Of a DNA stretch of 64,000 nucleotides, positions 22,364 to 33,773 are shown piece by piece (the first letter of the stretch is position 1; each line of letters begins with the position of its first letter). Made by a program: the position numbers and the translations under genes. The notes below the pieces were generated by a model that worked only from the letters and a program-made list of their open reading frames with translations, was not told where the DNA came from and did no database searches. Origin of the DNA: Ceriagrion tenellum (taxonomy: Eukaryota > Arthropoda > Insecta > Odonata > Coenagrionidae); NCBI GenBank assembly GCA_963169105.1, contig OY720642.1, forward strand, positions 15,060,965-15,124,964, read 5' to 3'.

Positions 22364-22931
22364 GGTAGTCCGAGCGAGATAGTTCCCTAACAATAATAGA
22401 GACCATATTCGAATTATACGTTTTAATTTCACCAGCTGGAGGATTTCACCACACATCAATTAAATATTGCATTATTAATGGTGCAATAATATGGTTTGAT
22501 ATGGCAGAAACTGTAAGTAATTAAATGAAAAGATCTATATAAGTCTTTAACTTGACTCATTTTTTTCACGCGGTGCGTTTGAAGCTCCTTCAAAATGGAA
22601 CGTTTTTTGTGATACCCAAGTACCTACTGTGGTGACAATATGAATAATTTTCAAAAATAGTTGAGAAAATATACAAACTACACACTGTTAGTTTTTTTAC
22701 GACATCTAAGTGTTAGAAATACCTCATTTTATAAATAATGTCTCTCTGGACTGCATACACGCACCATTTCCACGCACTTGTAAAAGGGCTGGTATGTTTT
22801 GGCATATATCTCCGAAAGTAATGTGGTAAGAGGTAGAATTTTTGGTGTAATTGGATAGGTGAGATATTTTTCTTTAAAATGATATAAAATTCATTGATTT
22901 CTAAGTAAAATAATTTATCGCTCAAACTACC
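22364..22931. mobile_element. TTAA-flanked MITE, family GGTAGTSCGAGCGA, copy 1
   Basis: Ends read GGTAGTCCGAGCGA on the left and, reverse-complemented, GGTAGTTTGAGCGA on the right. TTAA flanks both sides (22360-22363, 22932-22935). It is similar along its length to 24134-24686, including a 'gcgagatagttccc...ataatagagaccatattcga' block and a minus-strand frame starting MS(D/E) next to the right end. No recognisable transposase. Confidence 0.8.
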
Positions 22932-22935
22932 TTAA

Positions 22936-24129
22936 TCTACCTGGAGGTTACCAAACATTTCGCCATCGCACATCGTTCTTTGAACGTCGGAACACGTCAT
23001 TCCTGAGAGTTTAAGTGCACTGCGTCCAGGAGTTCGCTTAATCCGACGCCTTGATCGGAAAGATCCCGATACCGTTTCGTATCGCTTGAAACTCGCAGCA
23101 TAGCCTCCTCAGTCCCGAGACATATCCAGCATTATTTTTGGAAAATTCTTCATACTTAAGTTTTGCGTTACAAGCCATGTTTGCAGAGTTAATATCTCTG
23201 CCACGCGACGGGCAATTTCTGTTAATCGAGCTTCTTAATGATGCTGCCACTTATCAGCAAGTGGCGTTGCCAATATTTTGCGTTGCTGAGCGGGAAAAAA
23301 TTCAAACGTCTGTGTATTGTATACAATTCGCCAGGACCGAGGAGGATAGGGGAGTGCAAGATTCTTCGAGAAGAAAGTCGCCTCACGAGAGCGCTTTTCA
23401 CTCAGCGACTTCGAGTCGGCCGGCCACGCACGAGAGCCGTCGAGCGAGCCACCCAACGCTCATGGCTCACGCACGTTTGTGGAGTGGGTTAAGCGGAGAA
23501 GGGAAAGTTGGTTTGGCGTTGGGTGGGGGAGAGGGGGGAAGGCAGCAGTGTGTGAACACACATCCGCGTTTTTTTTATTTCCATTATTCTCACTACTCCC
23601 GCTTCCCCCGCCGCGCCCATCGGCTCACACACCCTCCCCAGGGCACAAAAGTTTGTCAAGGACGATCCACCTATTCCCAATAATCAGAAAAAAAATATTC
23701 CGAATCTCTTTCTCCCCTCTCCAAGGCGAATCGTTAATGAATTCCCCATTTTACATAGGTGTGCTATATAACACTTGAGGGGCCCAATACTCCACATCAC
23801 GCCCAAGGATCTGACTCGAGCGTTGAGAGTTGAGCGCGTACAAGAGCAGCAATAGACTTAATGAGGTGGCTTTTTCGGTGCGGGAAGAAAAAATGAAACG
23901 CCACGGGTTATTGAAGGATTGTTGCGCAATAAGTAAAAACGATTCGAAGGGAACCAGAATAAAAAACCGCGAAATGCATCGAATTTTAGGACCGAAATCA
24001 AACCGTAAATAGGAATCGATGAGACGCGAAACTTCCACCGCCCGCGCGCTATTATACTCAGCATGCTAGTCAAACATCGCAAACATCAGTCTTTTGGTCT
24101 TCCGAATGACAACAGCCCTCCTGTCTTAC
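22936..24129. other. CpG-enriched spacer between two MITE copies
   Basis: Not similar to either flanking MITE. It is locally CpG-rich at about 23330-23470 (gtcggccggccacgcacgagagccgtcgagcg), followed by a G-rich run (about 23520-23545) and a pyrimidine-rich run (about 23575-23620). Several overlapping frames on both strands (for example 23138-23683) carry no motif I recognise. It could be a promoter or first-exon region, or unrelated sequence bracketed by chance. Confidence 0.3.
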
Positions 24130-24133
24130 TTAA

Positions 24134-24686
24134 GGTAGTGCGAGCGAGATAGTTCCCCAGTCATAATAGAGACCATATTCGACGTATACGTTTCAATTTC
24201 ACCAACTGTGAGACACGAGAATTAAATATTGAATAATTAATAGCGAAAATTTTAGTTTTACATGACAGTAATTGCAAGTAATCAAATGAAAACATCTAAA
24301 TAAGTCTTTAACTTGACACATTTTTTTCACGCGGTACATTTGAAACTTCATCAAAACGGAAGGTTTATCGCGAACCTGAAGAATTTACTGCGGTGACAAT
24401 AATATTAATTTTCAAAAATAGTTGAGAAAACACACAAAATGCACAGTGTAGATTTTTTGATAAGATCTATGCGTAGGAAATGCCTCATTTTTAATATAAG
24501 GTCTCGCTGGAGTGCATATACGAACCATTTTCCATGTAAAAGGGCTGGTTTTCTTTGGTAAATATATCGGAAAGTAATGTGGTAAGGGGTTGAATTTTTA
24601 TGCCAATGGAAGGGTGATATATTTTTCTTTATAATGAGACCAATTTCATTGATTTCTAGGTAAAATGATATTTCGCTCAAACTACC
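24134..24686. mobile_element. TTAA-flanked MITE, family GGTAGTSCGAGCGA, copy 2
   Basis: Second copy, same orientation as 22364-22931. Left end GGTAGTGCGAGCGA, right end (reverse complement) GGTAGTTTGAGCGA, TTAA on both sides (24130-24133, 24687-24690). A minus-strand open frame (24405-24680) is similar in sequence to that of copy 1 (22713-22925), both containing FYLEINE and the LKKNISP/IKKNISP motif. This may simply reflect DNA similarity. Confidence 0.8.
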
Positions 24687-24690
24687 TTAA

Positions 24691-25462
24691 TGCTTACTTT
24701 ATGCCCAATCCTCTTGTCTTTCTTATGCTGAGTCCTGTTTGATAGTCCCACGGTAATTCGGCCTTTCGTCTTCCATCAAACAATCTTCCCTACAGCATAT
24801 TTCAAACAAATCCGTCGTCTCTCACGATGTCCTATAATCCTCTTTGCTGTTCTTTCGCATTGTTTGATCCACAAAGTCCATTCTTCTTCGACTCTTACTG
24901 AAAACCACTTGGTTTCTCTGGAAATGTCCGAGTTATTTGTCGTCAGTCAGCCTTCTTCTCCAACACTGGGTTTTGAAGGCTACTGTCTGCCCAGTCCAAC
25001 CATCCGCCAGTCTGGACCAGTCCAACGATCAGCACTTCAGATGCGTGAAATCTATTGCCATACAAATGGATAGCCATTCATATCTTGTCACGAAAGATGA
25101 AGCTGTTCAACTCACCGATCGCCAGAATGGGAAACAATGAAAAGAGAGAATATTGGCTAATGTTTAGAGCTTCGTATTTAAAAACCTTGGCGCCGGAGTC
25201 GGCGATTTTAAAACAAATGAGCGCTCAATGATGGGTAGGGGCGATGATTCGTGGATACCCCGTTAACCTTGGCTTTCGAATTATTGGATTTCCCGTTCAA
25301 AAAGTCTTTATCTAAATCAGAAAGACATTAGCCTCACTTGAGTTTACCGTTGAAACCATAAATCAAATTCTTGAGTTTGAGAGAAAATCTGGAGGATATT
25401 AACCTTCATGAAGAACGAGTGGCAGTGAATCGAATGAAATCTAGTCACGACCGAAATAATCA
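24691..25462. other. No gene recognised
   Basis: The minus strand around 24700-24880 reads a Lys/Arg-rich peptide (RTAKRIIGHRERRRICLKY) that could be an old LINE tail, too weak to call. Nothing else is supported. Confidence 0.3.
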
Positions 25463-25470
25463 TCTCCAAC

Positions 25471-25926
25471 CGAGGGGTACGCAACTTCAAAAACAAGTGT
25501 ACACCGCATTTCCATTTCAGCCATTTCTATCCACTTCTGTCCATTTTTATAGAATCTATGGGTATACCCATTGCTGTCCATTTATGTCAATTTCTGTCCA
25601 TTTCTAACCATTTCTGTCCATTCGTGTCCATTTCTATCCATTTATATCCATTTCTATCAATTTCTAACCATTTCTGTCCATTTCTATCTACTTCTGCCCA
25701 TTCCTAACCATTTCTGTCCATTTTCTTCCACATCTGTCCATTTATAACTATTTCTGTCCATTTCCATCCATGTCTGTCCATTTCTATCCATTTTTCACCA
25801 TTTCTATCCATCTCTGTCCATTTCTATCCATTTTTCACCATTTCTGTCCACTTCTATCCATTTCTGTCCATTTCGCGACCATTTCTCAACAAGCGTACAC
25901 CATTTCTCAGAGTTGCACACCCCTCG
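25471..25926. mobile_element. hAT-type MITE with minisatellite core
   Basis: A perfect 8-bp duplication TCTCCAAC (25463-25470 and 25927-25934) flanks inverted ends CGAGGGGTACGCAAC and CGAGGGGTGTGCAAC. Subterminal GTGTACACC/GTGTACGC motifs are also inverted. The 8-bp duplication and short GGGGTGTGCAAC-like ends are characteristic of the hAT superfamily. The interior is almost entirely a 10-bp minisatellite, so it is non-autonomous. Confidence 0.85.
25507..25895 (+). repeat. Degenerate 10-bp minisatellite (CCATTTCTRT)n
   Basis: About 35 units of CCATTTCTGT/CCATTTCTAT with variants (catttataac, catttttcac, cacttctgc). One interruption occurs at about 25548-25570. Higher-order 20- and 30-bp repetition is visible near 25770-25860. 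The plus-strand open frames here (MSVHFYPF type) are products of the repeat, not genes. Confidence 0.9.
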
Positions 25927-25934
25927 TCTCCAAC

Positions 25935-28060
25935 ATATGCATTTATAATGAAAATAACTTTCTAGTATAAACTACGCACGCAAATTTTTTGACGAAGTGA
26001 ACTGTTTTAGATTGATCAACTCGGAGGGTAGTTCATTGTACGAACCTGATTGCTGTTTGTACACCGCTGGTTGATATTATTCAAGCTTGGTCCACGAAAC
26101 AATTTACTGCTCAATCTAAAATCATGAAGGTCTTGGAAACACTGACACTAATCAATTGAAGATGCTCCTCAATTTTATATTCTAGGTTAAATAACTCTGA
26201 TTTGTTAAGTAGAAGGTCAGCGTGAAACGCTTCTATCGATTTTAGTAGCAGGTTAATTTTCCGGCGAAAACGTTTCATTCACGTATTCGTGGCTGGAGAA
26301 ACTTGGCTAGGCTAGCCATCAAGCGCTCACCAAGAGACGGTGAACATACGTGACCATTTCAAAAGTCACTCCACTTGATGCCTATGCGCTAAGATTTTGT
26401 CGTTACTCTACGAACAATTTCCTTTAACTCCAAAATAGTTTCCAACATTTACGCTAGAAAGTGATCTTTAGGTTACTATATAGCTCATGAAAAGTGCCCC
26501 ATCATCAAATACAGTAAACACCAAGAGGGCAGCGGATATAACGGAATAGAATCATTGAAAAATTTCCTGTATACACGATGCACTTGATATCTCAGCTTAG
26601 AGCGATTCGCTGATGCCCGAGGCACTTACATGTCTTACTATTGTCCTCGTTATTTATTGAGTGCGCGTCTGCCCATGGAATATTAGTTTATCATTAATAC
26701 AAGAAGTAGTACAAATTTTTCAATGATCCTCCGCAGAGACAATTGATTGTATCTTCCTCAGGGTTTACCCTGAGTCCGAAGGTCGAATTGAGTCAATGAG
26801 AACGTCAATCGGAATGCATATGACAGTCTCAGAGGAAGATCCGAGAAACACGCTGGGAAAGAAACAAATGCCGGCAGCAGTTCTACATAGGCCTCTGGTG
26901 ACACGAAAAGGATAAACCATCCAATAATAAAGGAAAATACTTCGTCAGAAATCTCCCTTCTGAGTGTTCTTTCTTTTAAGTTACTCTCGCAGTACTTTTC
27001 GATTAACTCGGTCGGGAAAACTTCCGCGCCTCTAGCTTCACAATGACCACTGTTCTAGCGTTTCGACAGAATTCTTCGCTGATAACTGTCTAGGCATGTA
27101 AATGGATGCGAAAGACACACCCAATCAATTACTCCGCCCGCTATTTATTTGGCTAGTTTTCAAGTCTTCCATGATCTCCGGAGAGTATATTTTTAATTAC
27201 TCTTTCAGCTTTAAAGATGAGCGAAGTATCTGAGGTTTTCCTGGTTTCAACTTCGCCAGAGTCCTGACACGAATCCCGGAACGCCAGTGATCGCTGGCTT
27301 TCGTGGCACCACCAGAAATTTACCTTAGATGCGGGTGAAGGTCATTATAAAATAATTCCTGGAAGAGTAATGTAATCCAAAATGTATTCCCCCATTCCAT
27401 CAACCTTGTTTTTGAAGGGAGGGATGAATCTTTGAAATGTCCTATCTACCCAAAAATTTCGTGATTTACACTTAAAAGAGTAGCTTATTTAGTTAAAGGG
27501 ATAAATATGGTTATTTTCTATAGACAATATTGAAAAATGTTTCTAAATATTGAACGACAAAGTGAAGTGATTCATGTATATTTTGTAAATTGTTTGTATG
27601 TTAATACTCTGGTTTATGACCATTGGTAATTAATGTTTTCTTTTGTTCTTGTAATGAACACATGATTTAAAAAAATACTGTTTCTTGACTTAATAAAAAA
27701 TCAAAGTTGTAATGTTCTGTTTTTGGCCGCACCAGCCAGATGTTTCTTTTTTTCCTCCTCGTTAAGATAACTTTACGTGATGGCAACTCCAACACTGGTT
27801 GTTTACCACATGGGTGCCTATATTCCACCATATGTTAATCTATAGTCAAAATTATTTGTAGTCAAATTTAGTGGAATAAATATTATCTATTATATTACGA
27901 CATCGGAGTCAACACATATAATTCATATGTTTTCCACGCACCCAACAAAGTTAGACAAAGCTTTTGGGACGACTATTGAAAAGAATTTTGGTTGAGAGTC
28001 AATAGACCCTCGTAGGTTGAACGTATGGCCAAAACATCTACAAAAATCCTGACCACAAGA
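25935..28060. other. No gene recognised
   Basis: AT-rich sequence without a convincing frame, RNA gene or repeat unit. Confidence 0.35.
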
Positions 28061-28068
28061 GTTTTGTG

Positions 28069-28537
28069 TAGAGCTGGGCGAATGCTTCGAAATCGAATCG
28101 ACTCGAATTCGATTCCGTTCGCCTGCGAATCGGGATGCTTCGATAGCCAGTGATTCGTAATATTCGAATCAGATAGATTCGTCTTCGAAACGTTACATGC
28201 ATTCAAACATGGCTCTCATCCCCGAATGGCACGCCGTATGTTTAGATGATGTATTCCTCACGCGAAACGACAATTTAAACGACCACACGTTATTCTGTGC
28301 TATTATTTGTGGCACTATTTAGATTTATAAGCTAATGTAAGGCCCTGAAATATAGTGAAAATCTATATCACTTTAACTCTGCAAAAACTTTTATATTTTA
28401 TTTATAATTCGATTCGCAAGCGAATTTTTTTAGGGTGATTTGATTCGCAAACGAATATTTAAGAAAAATTCGTTTCGATTCGAATATCTTCCTGGAGATT
28501 CGATTCGAAATGAAAATCCCTGATTCGCACAGCACTA
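28069..28537. mobile_element. hAT-type MITE, ends TAGWGCTGKGCGAAT
   Basis: Left end TAGAGCTGGGCGAAT, right end (reverse complement) TAGTGCTGTGCGAAT, flanked by GTTTTGTG (28061-28068) and GTTTCGTG (28538-28545). These match in 7 of 8 bases, as expected for an old hAT insertion. The 469-bp interior is full of CGAATCGAATC and ATTCGATTCG motifs in both orientations near the ends and AT-rich in the middle. There is no transposase frame. Confidence 0.85.
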
Positions 28538-28736
28538 GTTTCGTGTCTCGGATAATGATAATTTAAAGACATACACAACCGTTCAATTAACAAATGAGCG
28601 AAAACAAGATAGATGCTACATTGAAGAAATAGACACAAGACTGGCTTCTCAAAGAGTTTCTCATAGTAAGCTCATGTTTACAACAACAAAAAAACAGAGC
28701 GAGACATAAACAAACGCACTTATCACTTTCCGTGAC

Positions 28737-29545
28737 TTTCCTCTCCCAGTGCGTAAACTTCACGGCTTTCGTCTATTACTTTCCGTTCCACTATCAAGAG
28801 AATACTTCAAGAAGAAAATCAGCACAATTAAACAAATTGCTTCAGCTAACGGGTATTTACCAAATTTAATAGACAAATTAGTTTAAAAAAACAGAGAAGA
28901 TTGGCTATCGACCAAATGTTTTCCGCGAACGAGAGTAAAAAGAAGCAGTGGTGCACGGTGACATACCTGGGTGCAGTATCTCGGAAAATGGCTCACCTCC
29001 TACCTAGAGACGAATTCCGCATGGCTTATAGACCTAATGCCACTCTCCGAAAGCTGCTAATGAAATGAAAGGACCCGATAGAGCAATTAGACCGATGTGG
29101 AGTATATTCATTGAAATGCAGCGATTGCAATGGTGTCTACGTGGGGCAGACAGGAAGAAGCTTCTGTGTGAGGAGAAAAGAACATTTAAGTGCTTACAAA
29201 AACATCAAAGAGGATAAAAGTAATTTTGCTAAGCACTTAATATGTAGCTGCCACAGGAGTGATTTTACAATGAGTATACAAAAATTACGCAACGACCGCC
29301 GCGAATTAGATTCAAGAGAGCAGTTGGAAATTTTAAAAATTTTGAATAACCAAGACAACACCCTCATTAACGAATACCTTTACCCTTCCTTTTCCCCTAT
29401 TCTGGCCTCCGTTTCAAACTTCTTCTCCCCTTCCGTTACGTAACTAGGGAAACAATAGGATAAATAGATCTCAATTAATGCCTGATGATGGTGATTATTC
29501 ACCGAGACCCGGGTCGCTTAATTTAAATAAAAAGTGGTATTAGTA
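28737..29545 (+). mobile_element. Penelope-like element, 3' part (copy 3)
   Basis: Plus-strand PLE remnant. The C-terminal part of the RT and linker reads KLHGFRLLLSVPLSREYFKK, KISTIKQIASANGYLPNLID, YLGAVSRKMAHLLP and FRMAYRPNATLRKLL. It is followed by an intact GIY-YIG domain: LKCSDCNGVYVGQTGRSFCV, RRKEHLSAY, AKHLICSCHR and DSREQLEILKILNNQ (frame 29111-29443). The GIY-YIG endonuclease makes the nick used for target-primed integration. Two stops lie upstream of it (after DKLV and LLMK). The 3' region carries a well-formed hammerhead-like motif (29473-29523). The palm domain of the RT is missing, so the copy is 5'-truncated. Confidence 0.85.
29473..29523 (+). ncRNA. Hammerhead-ribozyme-like motif in PLE copy 3, near-complete
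   Basis: CTGATGA core (29482-29488), an extra T, stem II GGTGA/TCACC (29490-29494 with 29499-29503), GAGA where GAAA is expected (29504-29507), and a mini stem III ACCC/GGGT (29507-29510 with 29511-29514) closing on the cleavage triplet GTC (C at 29515). Stem I pairs 29480-29481 with 29516-29517 and, after a bulged T, 29473-29478 with 29518-29523 (AATTAA/TTAATT). The only change in a catalytic base is G at the A14 position. It is a type I topology, as in other PLE hammerheads. Confidence 0.65.
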
Positions 29546-29559
29546 ACAGTTATTCATCG

Positions 29560-32500
29560 ACAAAACATTATTACTTTCCGCCACACACCGTCGCAGCGGC
29601 ACGGAGAGCGGTATGCGGAAGTAAGCATTCTCATTCGCAAGGTTGTCATCGAGCTTATGGGTACTGGTTTCAAACATTTCAGTAAGTCATCAACGTGGAG
29701 AAGTGGGAGAACTTCATAGAGGCTGCCATAGTGGAGATGGAATTCCTCAACACCCGAACGACCAGTTATTCGCGCAGGTGAATGCAGATGTTTGCACGTC
29801 CAGAGTAGGGAAAGTAGTTCCACAACGCGATCGGAACGACCATCAACCCTTACTCTCTGACCATCAAAGATGCGGTAACTTGGCATGGCGTAGAAAGCAA
29901 AACATCGGCATCAAATGACTGTCTCAGTCTACTATTGAGCTAAATAAAATATAGAATTTTAAAATCTTACACTTGAATCGTCGATGAGATCTAAAGGTGT
30001 TTTTATCGTTGGCATAAGTTGTCAAATTTATGGCCGCATGCGAGCAAAATTGAATTGAGGGAAATTTTCATAATTCTATTCCCGACATACCTTTCTATGA
30101 GCACTTTAAATGCGGTAATTTAACTCAGGAGTAAAATTTGAATATGTGCATTTAAATTAAACAAGATAATGTTAGGAAAAACGAAGATTATGGGTATCAA
30201 ATGATTCGCGCTTACTTTGCATAAACAAAACATAAAAATGTCCTTTTAAACCTGGAAAATAATAGGCCAAGATAACATGATATATTGGAGGAATTCATAA
30301 AAAATCACAGAAAAGAAGCATTGGTGGTGTGGAAACAGCGGTGACAGACTATCGAATAGAAAAGTTTCGACTATAAAACTCTTTAAAATCGAAATTTCCT
30401 GATTAATGGCCGCGGATGCTCATTCCTAGCAGGGCACGCTAAAATCGGAACCTGCGTTATAGTTTATGACATAGACTCTTGCGACCCAGAGAAATTAAAA
30501 TACGCGTCAGTTCATGCATCAGATTCGTCCTCCCTCCATCAAGGGCGCGGGATAACGTTTCGTAACCCACGCGTGCAAATTTGCGTTCGTACCTGACGAG
30601 CCAATTAAACTTCGGACAACGAAAGTGGCCGGGTAACAGATTCCGCTGGGCGGTGGTCAGACTGGACGACTTCCTCGGACGCAGTGTCCTCGTCCCTTCG
30701 ACCAGAGCCACCGGAGGAGGACCTCGGGTGGTCGACGAGTGGTAATTGTCACTTCTTCATCGAATATAAGTGGATCGGAGAGGGCGGGCAAGGGGAACTG
30801 ACCACCCCATATGTATAGATAGATTTCCACTTGCCATAGATTACCTAACTAATCCATATCAGTCGCCAATAACCCTCCTCAATGACGGTTCTCGCGAGGC
30901 CAGTCCTTCGTGGCAAGTCCTTCGCATTGATCTAGTATTGCGAGCTTCCAAAGTTTCAACGCTATGACTAAAATCTCACCGTCCAATCATAAGATTGTGA
31001 TCTTCACAAAAACACAGCAGTCATGGCCGAATTGAGATTCGAAGCCAGGCCGGCGAATTTACGATCTGGCAATCGTGGTCGACTAATTTTACTACACATC
31101 AATCCAATTTTCCCAGAGGAAAAAGGCAGGATCGAGAATTTAAAAAAAAACCTTAAGTAAAATCATACTGAAAGCGTTTACCAACACCACATAATCGATT
31201 GATTGTGAAATGCTCGCGTTTGCTGACATCACCGATACGGAAAATGTGTGAAGAGTAACACGGTGTCATCGCAGGGAATATCCCGATATCTGCGACGTAA
31301 TACACTATGGACCTCTGCGACGAGGTATGACATCTGTACTGCGTTAAATGCGGTAATCATACCATTTATGTACATATATTATACGATCGCATTATCTTTG
31401 GTGCGGGAGGACGGCGCCAACCCCCTTGGACACTGCCTCAGGGAGTCTATACCCCTACGTTATACCTATACATTAAAGAAACGCTGCTTAAGAGCATATT
31501 TCCATAAAAGATACTTTTTAATAACATTAATATGACTGATAAGGAATTAACGCTCATGCATTTATTTACAAGTAATCCTCAGTAATTTTTGTTGGGAGGA
31601 CGAACTGGGAGGGTCTAAAAAGTTGGATGGCGGCGAAGAAATATTTCCTTGGGGTCCCCTAGTCGGAAGAACACTAGGAATTGCCCGTATAGGTAAGAAA
31701 CCTACAAAATTCGACACATTTAGCTCTATCACAAAATCGGAATTCTACATACAATGCAGAGGTTTAATGCTCTCACTAGTGAACCAACCCATGGAAGTCA
31801 GTGGTCCGAGAGCGATATCTGGAAAAAAATTATCCTCTGGTTCTTCAGTAGTTTAAATTTCCTCCACGGAACCAGTAGATCCTCTGAGTAGAACGCGGTT
31901 ACAGGCGAGGGCTCAATATATACGATTTATACTGATTTGTCCCGTCATTTGTTTGAGGAATGAAGTTTCGACGCCATTCCTTGGCAATCGTCTCCCATCA
32001 ATGTTCGATCTTTGACTGCCATAACCTAGTTTTCCCGTGACTATTTAGGTGGGTATCCATTAATGATTTTCGTCGATCATTAATCCTTTACACAACGTCA
32101 CTCGGAGCTTCCTAATATTCAAATGAAAACGCTTTCCATCACGCAAAAAAAAGTGTACCGACAAAGTCGCTCTCCCTGAACTCTGACATTACCTCATTTT
32201 CGGATGAATTTCATGCACTGTCGAATATTCAATATGACCTGATTAATGAGCGGGAGAACCTTTTCTCAGCCTCACCCTCGCATTTTTTTAAGGCGTAACT
32301 AAAAGACTAACTCTACAGGATCCTCTGAGCTTTCTCCGCGTTTGCTACGCTTTAGAAGGCGCGTCTATATTCCCAGATATGGAGAGGTCGCTTCGATAGC
32401 TAAATGATTAAAAGTCGGAGATCGGCGTAGCGTGGGCAGTCGGGCAAATCTGAGATAGTATCGAAAATGCAGATCAGACTGCGAGCTCGAATCCGCTGGC

Positions 32501-33765
32501 TTTCCTCAAGTGTGTTTACCTAAATATCTATCGATTCAGGATGGCTACCTGAAAGATCATATTATTTACAGCTTAAGTCGTTCGCACAATTAAAAACATG
32601 TGGGTAGGTTGATAAGGGCCATTGGAAAACGGAGGAAGAATGAGTAGAAACCTAGTGTGACATTACTCTAGATTCGTGATTTCAACATCGACCAAGAGAA
32701 AACTATTCGCAAGTCTTCGGCATCATAACTTTATGTTAAGTACACATGTGCTTGAAAATGTCATTCTGAAACTTTCTACACAAAACACGATAATATTCAT
32801 CTTCTCGTTGCACATAATAGTAATTCTGATTCTTTACATGGGCCAATATGCAATTTATAATCAAAATAACAAAGTACCGGTGGCAGGAAAAACATGGTTT
32901 TTGGTATGAGAAAAATGATCACCCTGAGTACACTGCGCTCTTCACGGGGATCAGTAGAACAGAAAATACAAAGCTCTTAGAACATCAATTATAAGCATTA
33001 ATAAAATATTGAATTGCGTAATCCATACATTTACGTAAACCAAGAATTTTTTACTGCGTTAAAACACTGATTTTTTCCTCCGTTAAACTCTAATTTTTTC
33101 ATTGCTGTGAGAGAAAATGGCATCAACATGAATTTCCAGGAACTACAATCTTATTGTAAACTGACTTCGAGGTGTGGGTATGTAGCTGAAGTAATATCAT
33201 TCAGAGCGGAATCACTCACCTTTAACATGCAATTTGCCTCAAGAGAATATAAAAAAACGGCAAAGTGGCATATTATGACATTTAAACATGCATATAATTT
33301 GTTTGATAGGTAATTACTTTCTACAGAAGTCAGAGCATATAGGGCCGAAATTTATACCAGGAGATCCGGTAAAAAGGGCGAATTTTGGACTTTACTCTTC
33401 ATGTCATATATGGACCAAGGGCACACGAGTACATTTCGATCCATTCTGCTCGAGAACTCAACATTAGCGGGAGGTTCCACAGCGACAACTACGGAAGCTC
33501 CCTCTGGAGGACGCTCAATCAATTCGGACATCTTTCAAAGTGTCCGGGAGGGTGCACATGCGAACTTTGGAGGATCCCCGCGGACAATTTGGACGCGGAT
33601 TTAAAAGCGTCATGCGTGAAGTCGATGGGAAGCGGGAGAAAGTGGGACTCACCTCGAGCACAGTGTGTGTCGAGGAAGCAGAAAATCCGCGCCCCTTGAT
33701 AGCTAAGACACCCTCTGGGCTGGCGGGATGTGCACTTTTCCTACAAATACTACCAAGGATTTCAT
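29560..33765. other. No gene recognised; possible tRNA-derived SINE traces
   Basis: About 4 kb with only short, unrelated frames. At 32385-32510 a block has an A-box-like segment (gatagctaaatgattaaaag) and a downstream B-box-like gagctcgaatccg about 90 bp later. On the minus strand near 31030-31090 another tRNA-like block contains ggcttcgaatctc. Both could be old tRNA-derived SINEs, but neither folds into a clear tRNA and no duplications were found. Confidence 0.25.
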
Positions 33766-33773
33766 TGTTTCAA

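Noticed and set aside
23138..23778. Frames of up to 181 codons in the CpG-rich spacer as a gene
   Set aside because: Three frames and both strands are open together, no domain is recognisable, and no clear splice sites define an exon.
25371..25970. Frames with repeated PFLSISVHF-type peptides
   Set aside because: Translation of the 10-bp minisatellite.
29534..29918. Overlapping frames on both strands after PLE copy 3
   Set aside because: No motif recognised, and the frames oppose each other; could be unknown repeat sequence.
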